A program made the position numbers and the translations under genes. From Echinostoma caproni (taxonomy: Eukaryota; Platyhelminthes; Trematoda; Plagiorchiida; Echinostomatidae): a DNA stretch of 11,527 nucleotides. Position 1 is the first letter of the stretch. Each line of letters opens with the position of its first letter. Below the pieces are notes generated by a model. The model was given only the letters and a program-made list of their open reading frames with translations. It was not told where the DNA came from and searched no databases. The stretch is from the NCBI GenBank assembly GCA_900618425.1, contig UZAN01055930.1:1-11527 (forward strand), given 5' to 3'. Shown here one piece after another: positions 1 through 8,137 of this stretch.

Positions 1-5
1 GCAAA

Positions 6-24
6 CTGAACTGAACTGAACTGA
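6..24 (+). repeat. (CTGAA)n tail of a plus-strand LINE 3' end
   Basis: Three CTGAA units plus CTGA follow the bases GCAAA. The same junction, read on the minus strand, occurs at 8138-8157 and 10879-10897, where an AAACTGAAC-type tail follows a conserved LINE 3' end. I therefore read this as the last bases of a plus-strand member of that family whose body lies left of the window. The match is short, so the link rests mainly on the shared AAACTGA junction. Confidence 0.5.
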
Positions 25-751
25 TGGAAATTGTCCTTGAATCAATGTCGGCCCGCGCCATTCAAACATTGCCGCTACACTTGCCTATGGGGGAACGAGC
101 AGTTTGATATTTCATTTATTTGCGGTTTTCGATGGATAATTGACGTTTGTTTTGTGATCAGCTGCTCCGCGTTCGTTTGTTTGCTTAAGGTAAGGTCTAT
201 TTCTGGGACATCCTCGTGGATACTTGGAAGCGATTCCTATAATTTTTTCGCGTTTTTTTGGAGTATCTTATTTGGTATTGGGCTTACATTTGACCGTTTT
301 TCACGGTGTCAAGATCAGCGTTCGCTTTTTCGTGAAGTTGAAAACGTTAATGACCAATAAATATCATTTGTGCATGCCATGCTTAATAGAGCAAACCCGA
401 ATTCTTTTTCGGCGTTTTTCAGATTATTGTTTTCGGATTGAGTGACTATATTGCTGATTTTACTGTTCTTCAAAACACCATGTTAAGTAGTAGGATTTTC
501 CGAATTATAATCAATAAGCCATTTGTGCTTAGTCTGAGGAAACCCCTCCGTGTAACAAATGATACTTTACAACATGTAATTACTGTGACAAACCGTTGAG
601 TTTTTATCAGGATGTACATGACACGCTTGACTGTGCGTACCTTTCCTTGTCTGCCGTGATTGATGTTGTTTATTTATTGAACGTACGTCGAACATAGGTT
701 CTTGTCTTCCATATAGTAGCTTCTTGAGAAAGTAACAGCAGATGTTCTTCA
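25..751. other. No supportable gene (727 bp)
   Basis: Open frames here (for example 31-360 on plus and 567-860 on minus) are short, lack domain features and overlap in several frames. The sequence is AT-rich. I see no splice-bounded exon, RNA gene or clear LINE peptide. The right-hand edge borders the 136-bp repeat. Confidence 0.5.
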
Positions 752-887
752 TTTTCCGAAATATTTCAGGTATTGTATAAATTTCCTTAATTGGTGACAA
801 ATATCTCAAAAACACCCGAAAATGTTGAAAACATGAAAACAATTCGATAACCAAGTTCAATAGGTTTCTATGACACTACGTACTAAT
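752..887 (+). repeat. 136-bp direct repeat, copy A
   Basis: It aligns without gaps to 5383-5518 at a constant offset of 4631 bp, with 14 mismatches counted by eye (about 90% identity). The most conserved core is 812-870, which includes CGAAAATGTTGAAAACATGA. Similarity stops sharply on both sides. The unit contains no coding signal. The two copies bracket the CR1-like LINE, so they may be remnants of a short dispersed repeat, or of a duplication that preceded or accompanied the LINE insertion. No LTR-element genes lie between them. Confidence 0.85.
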
Positions 888-1068
888 TTAAATTCGAATC
901 ACAGGACGTAGAGAGGCCTTCGCTTGTTATGTGTCCTGGTAATGGCGGATTACGTCCGTGGACTGACTCGCCTGCGAGTGTTATACTTCTTTCGGCTCTC
1001 CACAAAGGGAGTAATATTTAGAAAGTAGAAGGGAAAAGGAGTCGGTGCAGTATGTTACGTGTATTTCA
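888..1068 (-). other. Probable 3' UTR and downstream flank of the CR1-like LINE
   Basis: This lies just 3' (minus sense) of the last LINE stop codon at 1069-1071 and has no coding potential. It includes a local inverted repeat, GACTCGCCTGCGAGTG (963-978). No poly-A or octamer tail typical of some CR1 elements could be found, so the exact LINE end is undefined. It may lie anywhere between about 888 and 1068. Confidence 0.4.
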
Positions 1069-2723
1069 TCAGTAAACTAAACGAACCCTGATCCTTAGGA
1101 CAGATCTGGGAATAAGCCCTAGTTTGAAATCATTCATTGTGGGACATTCAACTATTTGAGGTGGTAATTTGTTCCATGCAGGGACTACTCTTTTTGCAAA
1201 GAAGTGGTATCTGATTGCTAGCCTGCTCCTGATTCTCTCAGGTGTGTAACTGCCCTCGAAGGATGTCGTTAGGCCTCGAAGTGAACACGTGCCCAATGGG
1301 TGACCGCTCCATGTTCCTGGTTGCGTTGTAAACTTCCCCCCTTATCCGTCGGCGTTCGAGAGAGAACAGGTTTAGGGATTTTAGTCTTTCCGAGTAGTTG
1401 AGTCCTTTTTAACCCCAGACCATCCGGGTTGCTAGTCGCTGAAAGTCTTCTAGAACTTTAATATCCTTCCGAAGATACGGTCCCCAGTCCTGAACACAGT
1501 GCTCGAGGTAAGGCCTTACGATGGCTGTGTACAGGGGCATGAATACACTAGGGCAACGGTTTGAGATTGTCGTTCGGAGTCTAAGCAGAGCTCGCCTGGC
1601 TTTCAAGGCTGCTGCTTCAGAGGTAGAAGATGGGGAAAAGGTGTTGGAGACTCTTATCCCGAGGTCCATTGCCTCTGATTTGTAAGCTAGTGTTGCATAT
1701 ACGCCGTCCGTAGTGAGGATCTGTCGGGGGACGGTAAGTGTTATTTTGGCTAGCAGATGACTTCAATGCGTTGAGTGGGAGGTCCCATTTTTGAGACCAC
1801 CTGCATGTAATCAAGATATCACTTTGCAAGGAGTACCTTTCGTCCGGGTTAACAACTAGATGTCGTCTACGTACAAAAAAGCACGGGTTCTTCAGCCCTG
1901 ATATTGTCGTTGAAATACACTAGCAAGAGAATGGCAGTTAGAATACATCCTTGTAAGACTCCGCTCGTGGGGGAACCCACCTCCGACAGACATCCCCATA
2001 CCCGCACCCTGTAGGTCTGCCCGGACAAGAACGCTCCAACCCAGTTACAGACTTTCAGGTTAAGCTCAGTTCCCCGGAGCTTGAAATCTAGCCTGTGGTT
2101 GACTGAGTTGAATGCTTTCTGGAAGTCCAGGTGGCTCCCTTCGACTTCTAATTTCTGTGGTACTACGTCCGGGAAACAACAGATTTGTTAGACGAGATGC
2201 CTTTGACGAACCCGTGCTGGACGTTGCAAATGAAACCGATCTGAAAAAGGTTCGCACACATGTAGTCTCGCAGAATGTGCTCCAGGAGCTTAGCAACGAT
2301 GCTGGTGAGACGGATCGGCTGAAAGCTTGTATATAACTCGCTAAAGCTTGAATACAATACAATACAATGGTTGGACGGATCCGATTGGTTACAATTGTAG
2401 CATGTTTGCTATCCTCCGGAACCCGACCCGTGTTCAGAGAATCGTTGAACACTGTGACTAGTTGGGGGATCACCAAGGATTGCATCGCTTTTTTAGACGG
2501 CTGGATGAATACTGTCTGACCCCGCAGATTTGGAGGTTTTAAGTCTTTCGGCGTCCGGTGTAGACATCACCAGATCTGGCATGTCGCTCATTCGACCGAG
2601 GGTAGGACAATTGCTCAAGTTTTCCAGGCGAAAAACCTCTTGAAATGAAGCGAGAAATGAGTCGGCAATTTCCTTATCGGTGGTTAAGAGTTGTCCATTA
2701 ATGTGAAGGGTATTGCCGATCAC
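1069..2723 (-). pseudogene. CR1-like reverse transcriptase and C-terminal domain, multiply disrupted
   Basis: In minus-strand order: LKTSKSAGSDSIHPAV, LVTVFNDSLNTGRVPEDSKH, QPIRLTSIVAKLLEHILRDY with QHGFVKGIS, motif A LDFQKAFNSVNH (Asp codon 2125-2127), FLSGQTYRVRVWGCLSEVG, SGVLQGCILTAILLLVYFND, and the catalytic box as YVDD (1862-1873) followed at once by a TAG at 1856-1858. After it come LQSDI, WSQKWDLPLN, then VRPYLEHCVQDWGPYL and LEDFQRLATRMVWG, and finally RSRLAIRYHFFAKRVVPAWNKLPPQIVE before a TGA at 1069-1071. The normal role is target-primed reverse transcription of the element RNA. Motif residues survive but several frame changes and stops abolish function. An extra segment of about 45 bp separates PSNH from QPIRLTS. 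Confidence 0.92.
2324..2369. repeat. About 45-bp insertion with AATAC microsatellite inside the RT
   Basis: Minus-sense peptide SDPSNH should run directly into RPIS-type sequence (here QPIRLTS) in CR1 reverse transcriptases, but about 45 bp intervene. The insert carries AATAC repeats (2351-2368) and two copies of AAAGCTTG (2322-2329 and 2343-2350). It could be a small insertion or replication-slippage expansion. It does not look coding. Confidence 0.55.
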
Positions 2724-3033
2724 TTTTCTTGATGAGGATTGAGCTTGAGCATAACTAAAGTATCTTTAGGGGTTTTTTGAAGCTTCTTTGGCTAAGGTTA
2801 GCTCACTTGGGTCTATCCGCCCGTGCTACCTTAATGGCTTTATTGCGGAGTCGTTTAAAGCGAACATAGAACAGGGGGCTTCGCTGCCTGTTGAACGCCA
2901 TCCATGCCTGATGTTTCCTCTTAAGCGCTCGATGGACTCAAGGTCGGAACCAAGGTTTGTGTCCCCTTATCCCCGTTGTTTTTATAGGCACGTAGACCTC
3001 CGTGAGGAGTACAATGTTGTCCCTCATTCGGTT

Positions 3034-3810
3034 TCAGGTGTCCTTTATGGAGTTCAGATTGTCCCAGCTTAGTCCCTCCACTCCGTTGACTAAGTCAATA
3101 ATGTTGATGTTTTGGAATCTTCGGAGTCCAGTTTTGGGCTTCGGAGTTTCTACTCGATGAAATTTGAAGAACACCGGCGAGTGGTCACTTTTGCCTAAAG
3201 GAAATCCAGTCCTTATTCCCGCGACGCCATTACCGTTCCTCGTTAAAACGAGATCGAGAGTGGAAGGTACTTTTCCAGGTCTGATCCTGGTAGGTAGCAT
3301 CACATGCGGCGTGAGGGATGTGGTGTTAAGCAGAGCCATATCAAACCCATTTCCGCGACATGATTGTTGTGCCCAGTTGACAGTGAGCGCGTTGGTAGCT
3401 CCACGTAAGGCCTGAAGAGGTTCATCATCCTGGTGTGACGAGCTTGGGTTGCGATAGATCCCGACAGCCATGACGGGGGATTCACGTGCAGTATGCAGGC
3501 TGCTGATTGGATGTTTATGGAGTTAGCCATGAAGTGCATCGCTGACTGACGGATCATTAGTAGCATTAGTAGCAAGCAACCTCCACCAAGTGAGTTTATA
3601 TGGTCGGAGCGGTAATGCTGAAAGTTGCGACTCGTCACTAATTTCGACTTCCTCGCGCAACCAAGTTTCCGTCCGGTCGCACAGATCAACGGTGCCGAGA
3701 GTATCAGTCATCTCGTCTCTCTTGTTTAAGATGCTGCAAACGTTCATCAACACACAGGGAAAGATCTTCGGGCGGCTGCGCTGTTTTTTGGTCGTTATGT
3801 CGGTGGAGTA
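3034..3810 (-). pseudogene. CR1-like APE endonuclease domain, frameshifted
   Basis: The domain opens with VLMNVCSILNKRDEM and then DLCDRTETWL, whose Glu (3667-3669) matches the metal-binding Glu of the APE family. A frame change near 3590 leads to INSLGGGCLLL in another frame. A second change near 3480 leads to VGIYRNPSSSHQDDEPL, then LPTRIRPGKVPSTLDLVLT, and PLGKSDHSP with the catalytic His at 3181-3183. In an intact element this domain nicks target DNA to prime reverse transcription. Here the three parts sit in different frames, so it is non-functional. Domain length is close to the family norm of roughly 220 residues. Confidence 0.85.
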
Positions 3811-4039
3811 ATCCTCGTAGGAGTTCCTTCGTTTTTTTGAAATGTGGTCCAGGGACCGGATTCTTTGCCGTTGTGGGATTTTCTCGGAGGTTACCACTGA
3901 GGTGTCCAGGGGGTAGTGAGGACCCGAGATGACCGCTTTGCAGGTGTGGCTGTCTGCCCCAACTTTGATGTTGGTCATTGTGCTAGCGATGACTGACTCA
4001 TTGGATAGGAGAAAGTCTCGTTCTTTTGCACTGTGGAGT

Positions 4040-4931
4040 TCCACGAGCAGCGGTCGGCTGATAGGGGGATCATCCTGTTTCGGTAGGACCCATTTTCCCA
4101 GCCTGTATGCTCGTTTCTAAGTCATTTTGGGGTGATAGCCGGCGTTGCGCAGCACACTCAGAATAAGTGTTTTCTCTGCGGCGATCCTTTGAGCGGTGTT
4201 AGAAATGACTGGCTCTGCAGCGTGGATTATCACGTTGCACGTCCTACCTAGGATGGACTCGTAAGACGTGGAGCCTCTGGATCTCTATGAGTTGCCTTTG
4301 TATGTGGCGAGCCAAGTTCTCAATTCTGATTTCTTGTTTCTCTTGAAACCATCGGGTGGGGCACCCGACCGAAATCCTGTGGATTGCCGATTTACTTTAT
4401 GGCTGTCCTTTTTGGGCTTGGGATTTCATCTGTTTTCTCGCATCCCTTTAGGATTTGTCCTGTTTTGATTGAATTGTCCAGCACGTTGAACCGGCTGACA
4501 AACTGAACCATGCGCGGTTGGTTTTGTGGAACTGTTATTTTTTCACAACAGTTTGGTTCTAAGGGACAACTGTTGGTTGACTCTGTGTAGTTTCTTGTAT
4601 TCTCTGCTCGGAGTATGGCTGATTCAGGTTTATTGCCACTGCAAGTCTTTTTCGGACTCACGGTGTGGATCTTAGGTGTCGAGTAATCCAAGGGGCCCTT
4701 CAGAAGCGACGTTTTACGTTTATGGCTAGGTGGTGGTTTCCGTGTAGCGTTGGTTGATTGACACGGTGGCGATGTGAGAAACGTCTCGCTTACGCGTAGC
4801 TTTTGCCCCTGTACGTCACCACCATTATCCGAGAAGTTCTGACTGCCTTTTAACGCAGATTTTGCAATCTCTCGGCATCCTTGGCAGATCCACAGAAGAT
4901 CCCGTAAGTGCTGTATAGTTTGTTTAGCTCG
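4040..4931 (-). pseudogene. CR1-like ORF1 region: Cys/Trp zinc-finger-like start and RRM-like domain
   Basis: A frame open from just after a TAG at 4932-4934 runs to 4392 (about 180 codons). It opens with HLRDLLWICQGCRE, a W-x-C-x-x-C arrangement resembling the zinc/PHD-like start of CR1 ORF1 proteins. A low-complexity basic linker follows (KPPPSHKRK), then MVQFVSRFNVLD, likely a coiled-coil or RRM lead-in. A frameshift between 4392 and about 4260 moves coding to the frame containing NVIIHAAEP, RIAAEKTLILSVLRNAG, an in-frame TAG at 4117-4119, then AYRLGKWVLP and RPLLVELHSAKERDFLL. The last peptide is the end of the RRM-like nucleic-acid-binding domain found in LINE ORF1 proteins. The family role is RNA binding and chaperoning in the retrotransposition particle. 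This copy is broken by at least one frameshift and one stop. Domain names are my recognition and were not searched. Confidence 0.7.
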
Positions 4932-4934
4932 CTA

Positions 4935-5382
4935 GAGCGCTTTAGGAAAGTTTTGTGTGCCTAGTGTTCGCATATGCTGCATTCCATACCTGTAACCACC
5001 CGTCTACCACTCGATACATTACGGCATGGATAAGACAAACGTGGCATGTTAGTAATGGTTACGATAGTCGGACAACAATTAAACGTTACCACAAGCTCTA
5101 AAAAAGAGATTACGCAATGGATAAGGTGTACGAAACATGACGCTCAAAACGAACAAAAACATTGAACCTACTACCAGTAAGATATAGCAAAACTATAGAA
5201 TAAAGTTAAGCCCGCGAGAAGGGCTTTAGAACTTCGATTAAACGTGAAATATCAAGTGATATTTTGCAAAAATCAGGTCAAAAGTTGCCAAACGAGGAGA
5301 GTTTTAAAATTTCAAACCATGCGCCAGCTCAAAAAAGGATAGTGGATTTTCTTCATTCTCCTCTTCTTGATCTGCCTTAAAG
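4935..5382. other. 5' flank of the CR1-like LINE, no gene seen
   Basis: No LINE peptide could be traced past the TAG at 4932-4934. This AT-rich stretch may include the LINE 5' UTR followed by host or other repeat sequence up to the second 136-bp repeat. No ORF, splice-bounded exon or RNA gene was recognised. Confidence 0.45.
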
Positions 5383-5518
5383 TTTTCCGAAATTTTTCAG
5401 GCATGGTATACATTTCCTAAATTGATGACAAATATCTCCAAAATACCCGAAAATGTTGAAAACATGAAAACAATCCGATAAACAAGTTCAATAGGTTTCT
5501 ATGAAACTATTTACCAAT
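5383..5518 (+). repeat. 136-bp direct repeat, copy B
   Basis: This is the partner of 752-887 in the same orientation, ungapped, with 14 differences counted by eye. Differences cluster at the edges (5392-5442 and 5504-5514), while 5442-5503 is almost identical. It lies about 450 bp beyond the last recognisable LINE codon at 4931, so it is not a target-site duplication. Confidence 0.85.
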
Positions 5519-6348
5519 CCCCACCTATCAAGTAGTACAAATGAGTGCATCAAATAGTAGAAAAGTATATACAAATAGGAAAAGATCATGGTGAATTACC
5601 GCGCATGTGGTAATCCTTGTGACGACTGACAACGTGCACTGGACAGCAATTCCCTCATTTTTCAGACCTTTCGTACGTCCTTGCCAGGACCTAAACCACA
5701 AACCTTCAGGTTGGTAGACAAAATGCACCCTGAGTCACACGATGCACGGTCGACATATTGAGTGAATGTCTCAAGCGTTTTCGATTGTTCTTTATTACAA
5801 AGTGATTTACGGCTAGAGGCAAACCACATGGTCAATGACGTACTGTAAAAGGGAATGTACGTGAGGAAACATGCAGATGAGAACTAAGTTGTCAGTCCTG
5901 TTTTTGAAGAGATTGTAAGCGTTTGGTAATGCGGAGATGTGAGGGATGTTCCACAATTTCTCATTGGGGTAAGAAGAGAAAAACAATTGGAGGTGGCTTC
6001 ATCGACCACATTACTAACCTGATCACTCCATCTAACATGGGTTAAACTGTGTAAACACTGATAATTGAAAACCTCCAGTCGACGGATATCTTCTACTCAA
6101 ATTCAAGGTCTCAACTATAAAGGAGAACTGAACAAACGGTAGGAAAACAAACACCACCTTTCAACTATAGTGGAATGTTGCGTCTACACCAAAGGTGTTT
6201 CAGTCCTGCGTACATACTTTGGAGCTTTGGAAATGCCGCGCTACCGTCATTGGTCACGTAGCTGCCTAATTAGGAAACGTAATCAAGCGTAACCTGTTCC
6301 TGGCCATTTAGTTTCAGAGCGGGAGTAGGCGACACCTAGTCCTGCAGC
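5519..6348. other. Unassigned 830-bp stretch
   Basis: No long or domain-bearing open frame on either strand. The minus-strand frame at 5528-5728 is 66 codons with no recognisable motif. The last 100 bp may be body of the GAT-tailed LINE that ends at 6454, but I could not trace peptides there with confidence. Confidence 0.45.
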
Positions 6349-6454
6349 ATCACTTTGCACTTTGAAAGTGCAAACACATACCGAATGTGGCTACTGCACT
6401 TGCACTTGAAGTTCGCCTCACTGTATTTCGCTGGATAATGATGATGATGATGAT
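6349..6454 (+). mobile_element. 3' end of a GAT-tailed LINE (truncated copy)
   Basis: The segment GAAGTTCGCCTCACTGTATT (6408-6427) followed by ATG/GAT repeats (6438-6454) matches the end of the next element (7895-7940: GAAGTTCGCTTCACTGTATC then (GAT)5). Upstream, the codons at 6351-6377 read HFAL-stop-KCKH, resembling the FAPSKCK-type peptide of the same family's reverse transcriptase. This suggests an internally deleted copy in which RT sequence is joined to the 3' end. The peptide link is short and tentative; the tail match is solid. Confidence 0.7.
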
Positions 6455-7940
6455 TGGTCGACTACCAACTTATTTCTCCGCATTTGATCGGAGGAGCGTA
6501 TCCCTTTGTCTTCAAGAGGGTATCACGCAACGACTGCGCTAACCACCGCGGGATTAGGTTAGTTCCAATAATCACAAGAGTGCTGACTTCTGTGACACTT
6601 CGCCACCTGAAACCCTCAAGAGAGATGAATATCCTCGAACAGCAGGTAGTATTCCGACCAGGTCGCGGTTGCATCGACCAAATCTTCACTTTGCTTCAAN
6701 ATCTAAAAGGACCCTTCGATTCAGTTAACCGTGAAGCTCTTATGGGGTCGCTGCTTCGCAAAGGAATGCTGCGGAAGTATGTAAACCTATTGCGGTCGTT
6801 GTACCTGCATACTTCTGGTAGCGTACGGGTCTACGGTGGGCAGAGTAAATCGTTCGACACCAGGAGCGGTGTTCGTCAAGGGTGCCTTATTTCTCCACTC
6901 CTATTCAATTTCGTCGTAGACAAAATTTTGGAGAACGCACTTATTGGTCTCCAAAATGTTGGTATTGAATGGGCAGCTAGAGAAAAGCTGTGCCATTTAG
7001 ATTGCGCTGATGACATCGTATGCATATTCGACGGTATGGAGGATGCGCAAAGAGGTCTTCACAGACTTACAAGTTCTGTAACCACTTTCAGCATGTGTTT
7101 TGCACATTCAGAGTGCAAAGTGATGCTACAATATCGGGTGTTGTCTAGCGCGGTGCTGATACTTGATAGTCAAGCTATGGTGAAATGTTTCTCCTACTTA
7201 AGTAGCTGCGTTACAAATGACGTTGGTATAGTCAATGAAGTAATGTTCACATTTCCAAGGCTCGAGCAGCTTGCACAGGACTGAAACACTTTTGGTGCAG
7301 ACGCGATGTTTTATTGCAACTGAAAGATCGTGTACGCTGCGCCAGTGTGCGGCCAGTTCCGCTTTATAGTTGCGAAACCTAAATTTTGCACGTGGAGGAT
7401 ATTCGTCGGTTAGAAATGTTTGATTGCCGATGTTTGAGTTGGATGGAGCGAGCGTGTAAGCAACTCTGAGGTTAGTCGTCTTGTATTTGGCAATACTTTG
7501 ATGGAAAATTATTTGTCATATCGAATGCGGATCAGTCGGTTTAGCTGGTTAGGACACGTATTGCGCATGCCTTATTCGCATTTGCGGTTCCAGGTTAGAA
7601 GAAACCACGTGCAAGTCAGCAGATGATGTGGGAACGAGACATGAAGAAATGCACAGAGCGATCAGATAGAATAGATGCGTCCCGTTTTCCAGGTTAAAGT
7701 CCTAAAGACTACAACTCGGCTGGAGATACTAAAGGATGAGAATGCTTACAAATGTATGTATTCACCGTTATATTATGTACGTCGTTTTGAGCATAGACGT
7801 TCACTTTTTTCGGCCCTCCAGTTAGACCCAATCCCTCTCCCACCTGAGCTTCATAACTTGATTTGTGTACATGGTGAGCTTGGCAGCGATCTGTGAAGTT
7901 CGCTTCACTGTATCTTTATCTGTTTGATGATGATGATGAT
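6455..7940 (+). mobile_element. GAT-tailed non-LTR retrotransposon, 5'-truncated, inactive
   Basis: It starts immediately after the (GAT)n tail of the preceding 3' end and finishes with its own (GAT)5 tail at 7926-7940, preceded by the shared GAAGTTCGC motif. The interior encodes a reverse transcriptase and C-terminal domain. The family is the endonuclease/reverse-transcriptase type common in flukes. I consider it RTE-like or related but do not fix the clade. The 5' part, including the endonuclease, is missing, which is the usual result of incomplete reverse transcription. Confidence 0.85.
6497..7700 (+). pseudogene. LINE reverse transcriptase with C-terminal domain (GAT-tailed family)
   Basis: One long frame to the TGA at 7282-7284 reads FKRVSRNDCANHRGI, EQQVVFRPGRGCIDQIFTL, LKGPFDSVNREAL, SFDTRSGVRQGCLISPLLFN, and LDCADDIVCIF, where the usual YADD is CADD (7003-7014), then FAHSECKVMLQ and FSYLSSC. 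Coding continues in the frame from 7281: LKHFWCRRDVLLQLKDRV, LYSCET, an in-frame TAA, DIRRLEMFDCRCLSWMERA. After a further shift come VSNSEVSRLVFGN, WLGHVLRMP (7546-7572) and WERDMKKCTE. The family role is reverse transcription of element RNA. The copy is dead: the catalytic Tyr is replaced, stops and frameshifts are present, and roughly 15-20 residues before motif A are missing at the ambiguous base 6700. Confidence 0.9.
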
Positions 7941-8137
7941 ACGACTGTGCACATGTGCAAAGCGCACTCGCTGTGCTGTTGTGCTGTTCCTTTTTGTATG
8001 AGATTTGTTGCCTCATATCGCAATGACGACAATGATAAGGATCGACTGTCCCTACTTCGAAGTTCGATAAGCAAAAGTTGACTATGGTTAATTACTTCTA
8101 TCTCGGTCGTCGTTTGGCAAATGATGGTAGTACAGTA
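7941..8137 (+). mobile_element. Fragment of another LINE copy, directly after the GAT tail
   Basis: After the (GAT)5 tail, the frame at 8078-8130 reads LTMVNYFYLGRRLANDGS. This resembles the region after the catalytic box in the same RT family (compare AMVKCFSYLSSCVTNDVG in the upstream copy). Further left, MCKAHSLCC may be the decayed FAPSKCK peptide. The fragment breaks off where the minus-strand LINE tail begins at 8138. The match is short, hence moderate confidence. Confidence 0.5.

Larger units (their letters stand above)
1069..4931 (-). mobile_element. CR1-like non-LTR retrotransposon, near full length, inactive
   Basis: Read on the minus strand, conserved LINE peptides occur in the right order: a WICQGC zinc-finger-like motif (4875-4892), an ORF1 RRM-like region (about 4040-4260), endonuclease motifs TETWL (near 3668) and LGKSDHSP (near 3185), reverse transcriptase motifs LDFQKAFNSVNH (ending at 2130), SGVLQGC (1945-1965) and YVDD (1862-1873), and a C-terminal WNKLPP region. 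The combination of LGKSDH, SKSAGSDSIHPAV, LQSDI..WSQKWDLPLN and VRPYLEHC..DWGPYL is characteristic of the CR1 group. Frame changes and stops throughout mean it cannot encode a functional protein. The spacing of domains is nearly normal, so decay is by point changes and small indels rather than large deletion. Subfamily is not assigned. Confidence 0.93.

Noticed and set aside
31..445. Overlapping open frames near the window start as genes
   Set aside because: Two frames overlap with no recognisable protein features, and a GTAAGG donor-like site at 189 has no supporting acceptor.
2788..3415. Plus-strand frames at 2788-3072 and 3164-3415
   Set aside because: They are shadows antisense to the CR1-like LINE endonuclease and linker.
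752..5518. LTR retrotransposon with the 136-bp repeats as LTRs
   Set aside because: The interior shows only non-LTR LINE peptides in minus orientation. No integrase, protease, primer-binding site or TG...CA ends were seen.
5528..5728. tRNA-derived SINE head near a box-B-like sequence on the minus strand
   Set aside because: The GTTTAGGTCCTGG segment is only a partial B-box match and no A box or tRNA fold is visible.
1862..7014. A retron, diversity-generating or other RT-based defence system
   Set aside because: All RT sequence has LINE-specific flanking peptides (SGVLQGC, SGVRQGC, WLGHVLRM, APE endonuclease) and is degenerate. No accessory genes are present.
6408..7941. Tandem GAT and CTGAA units as a CRISPR or satellite array
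   Set aside because: Units are 3-6 bases with no spacers and sit at LINE 3' ends, so they are LINE tails.
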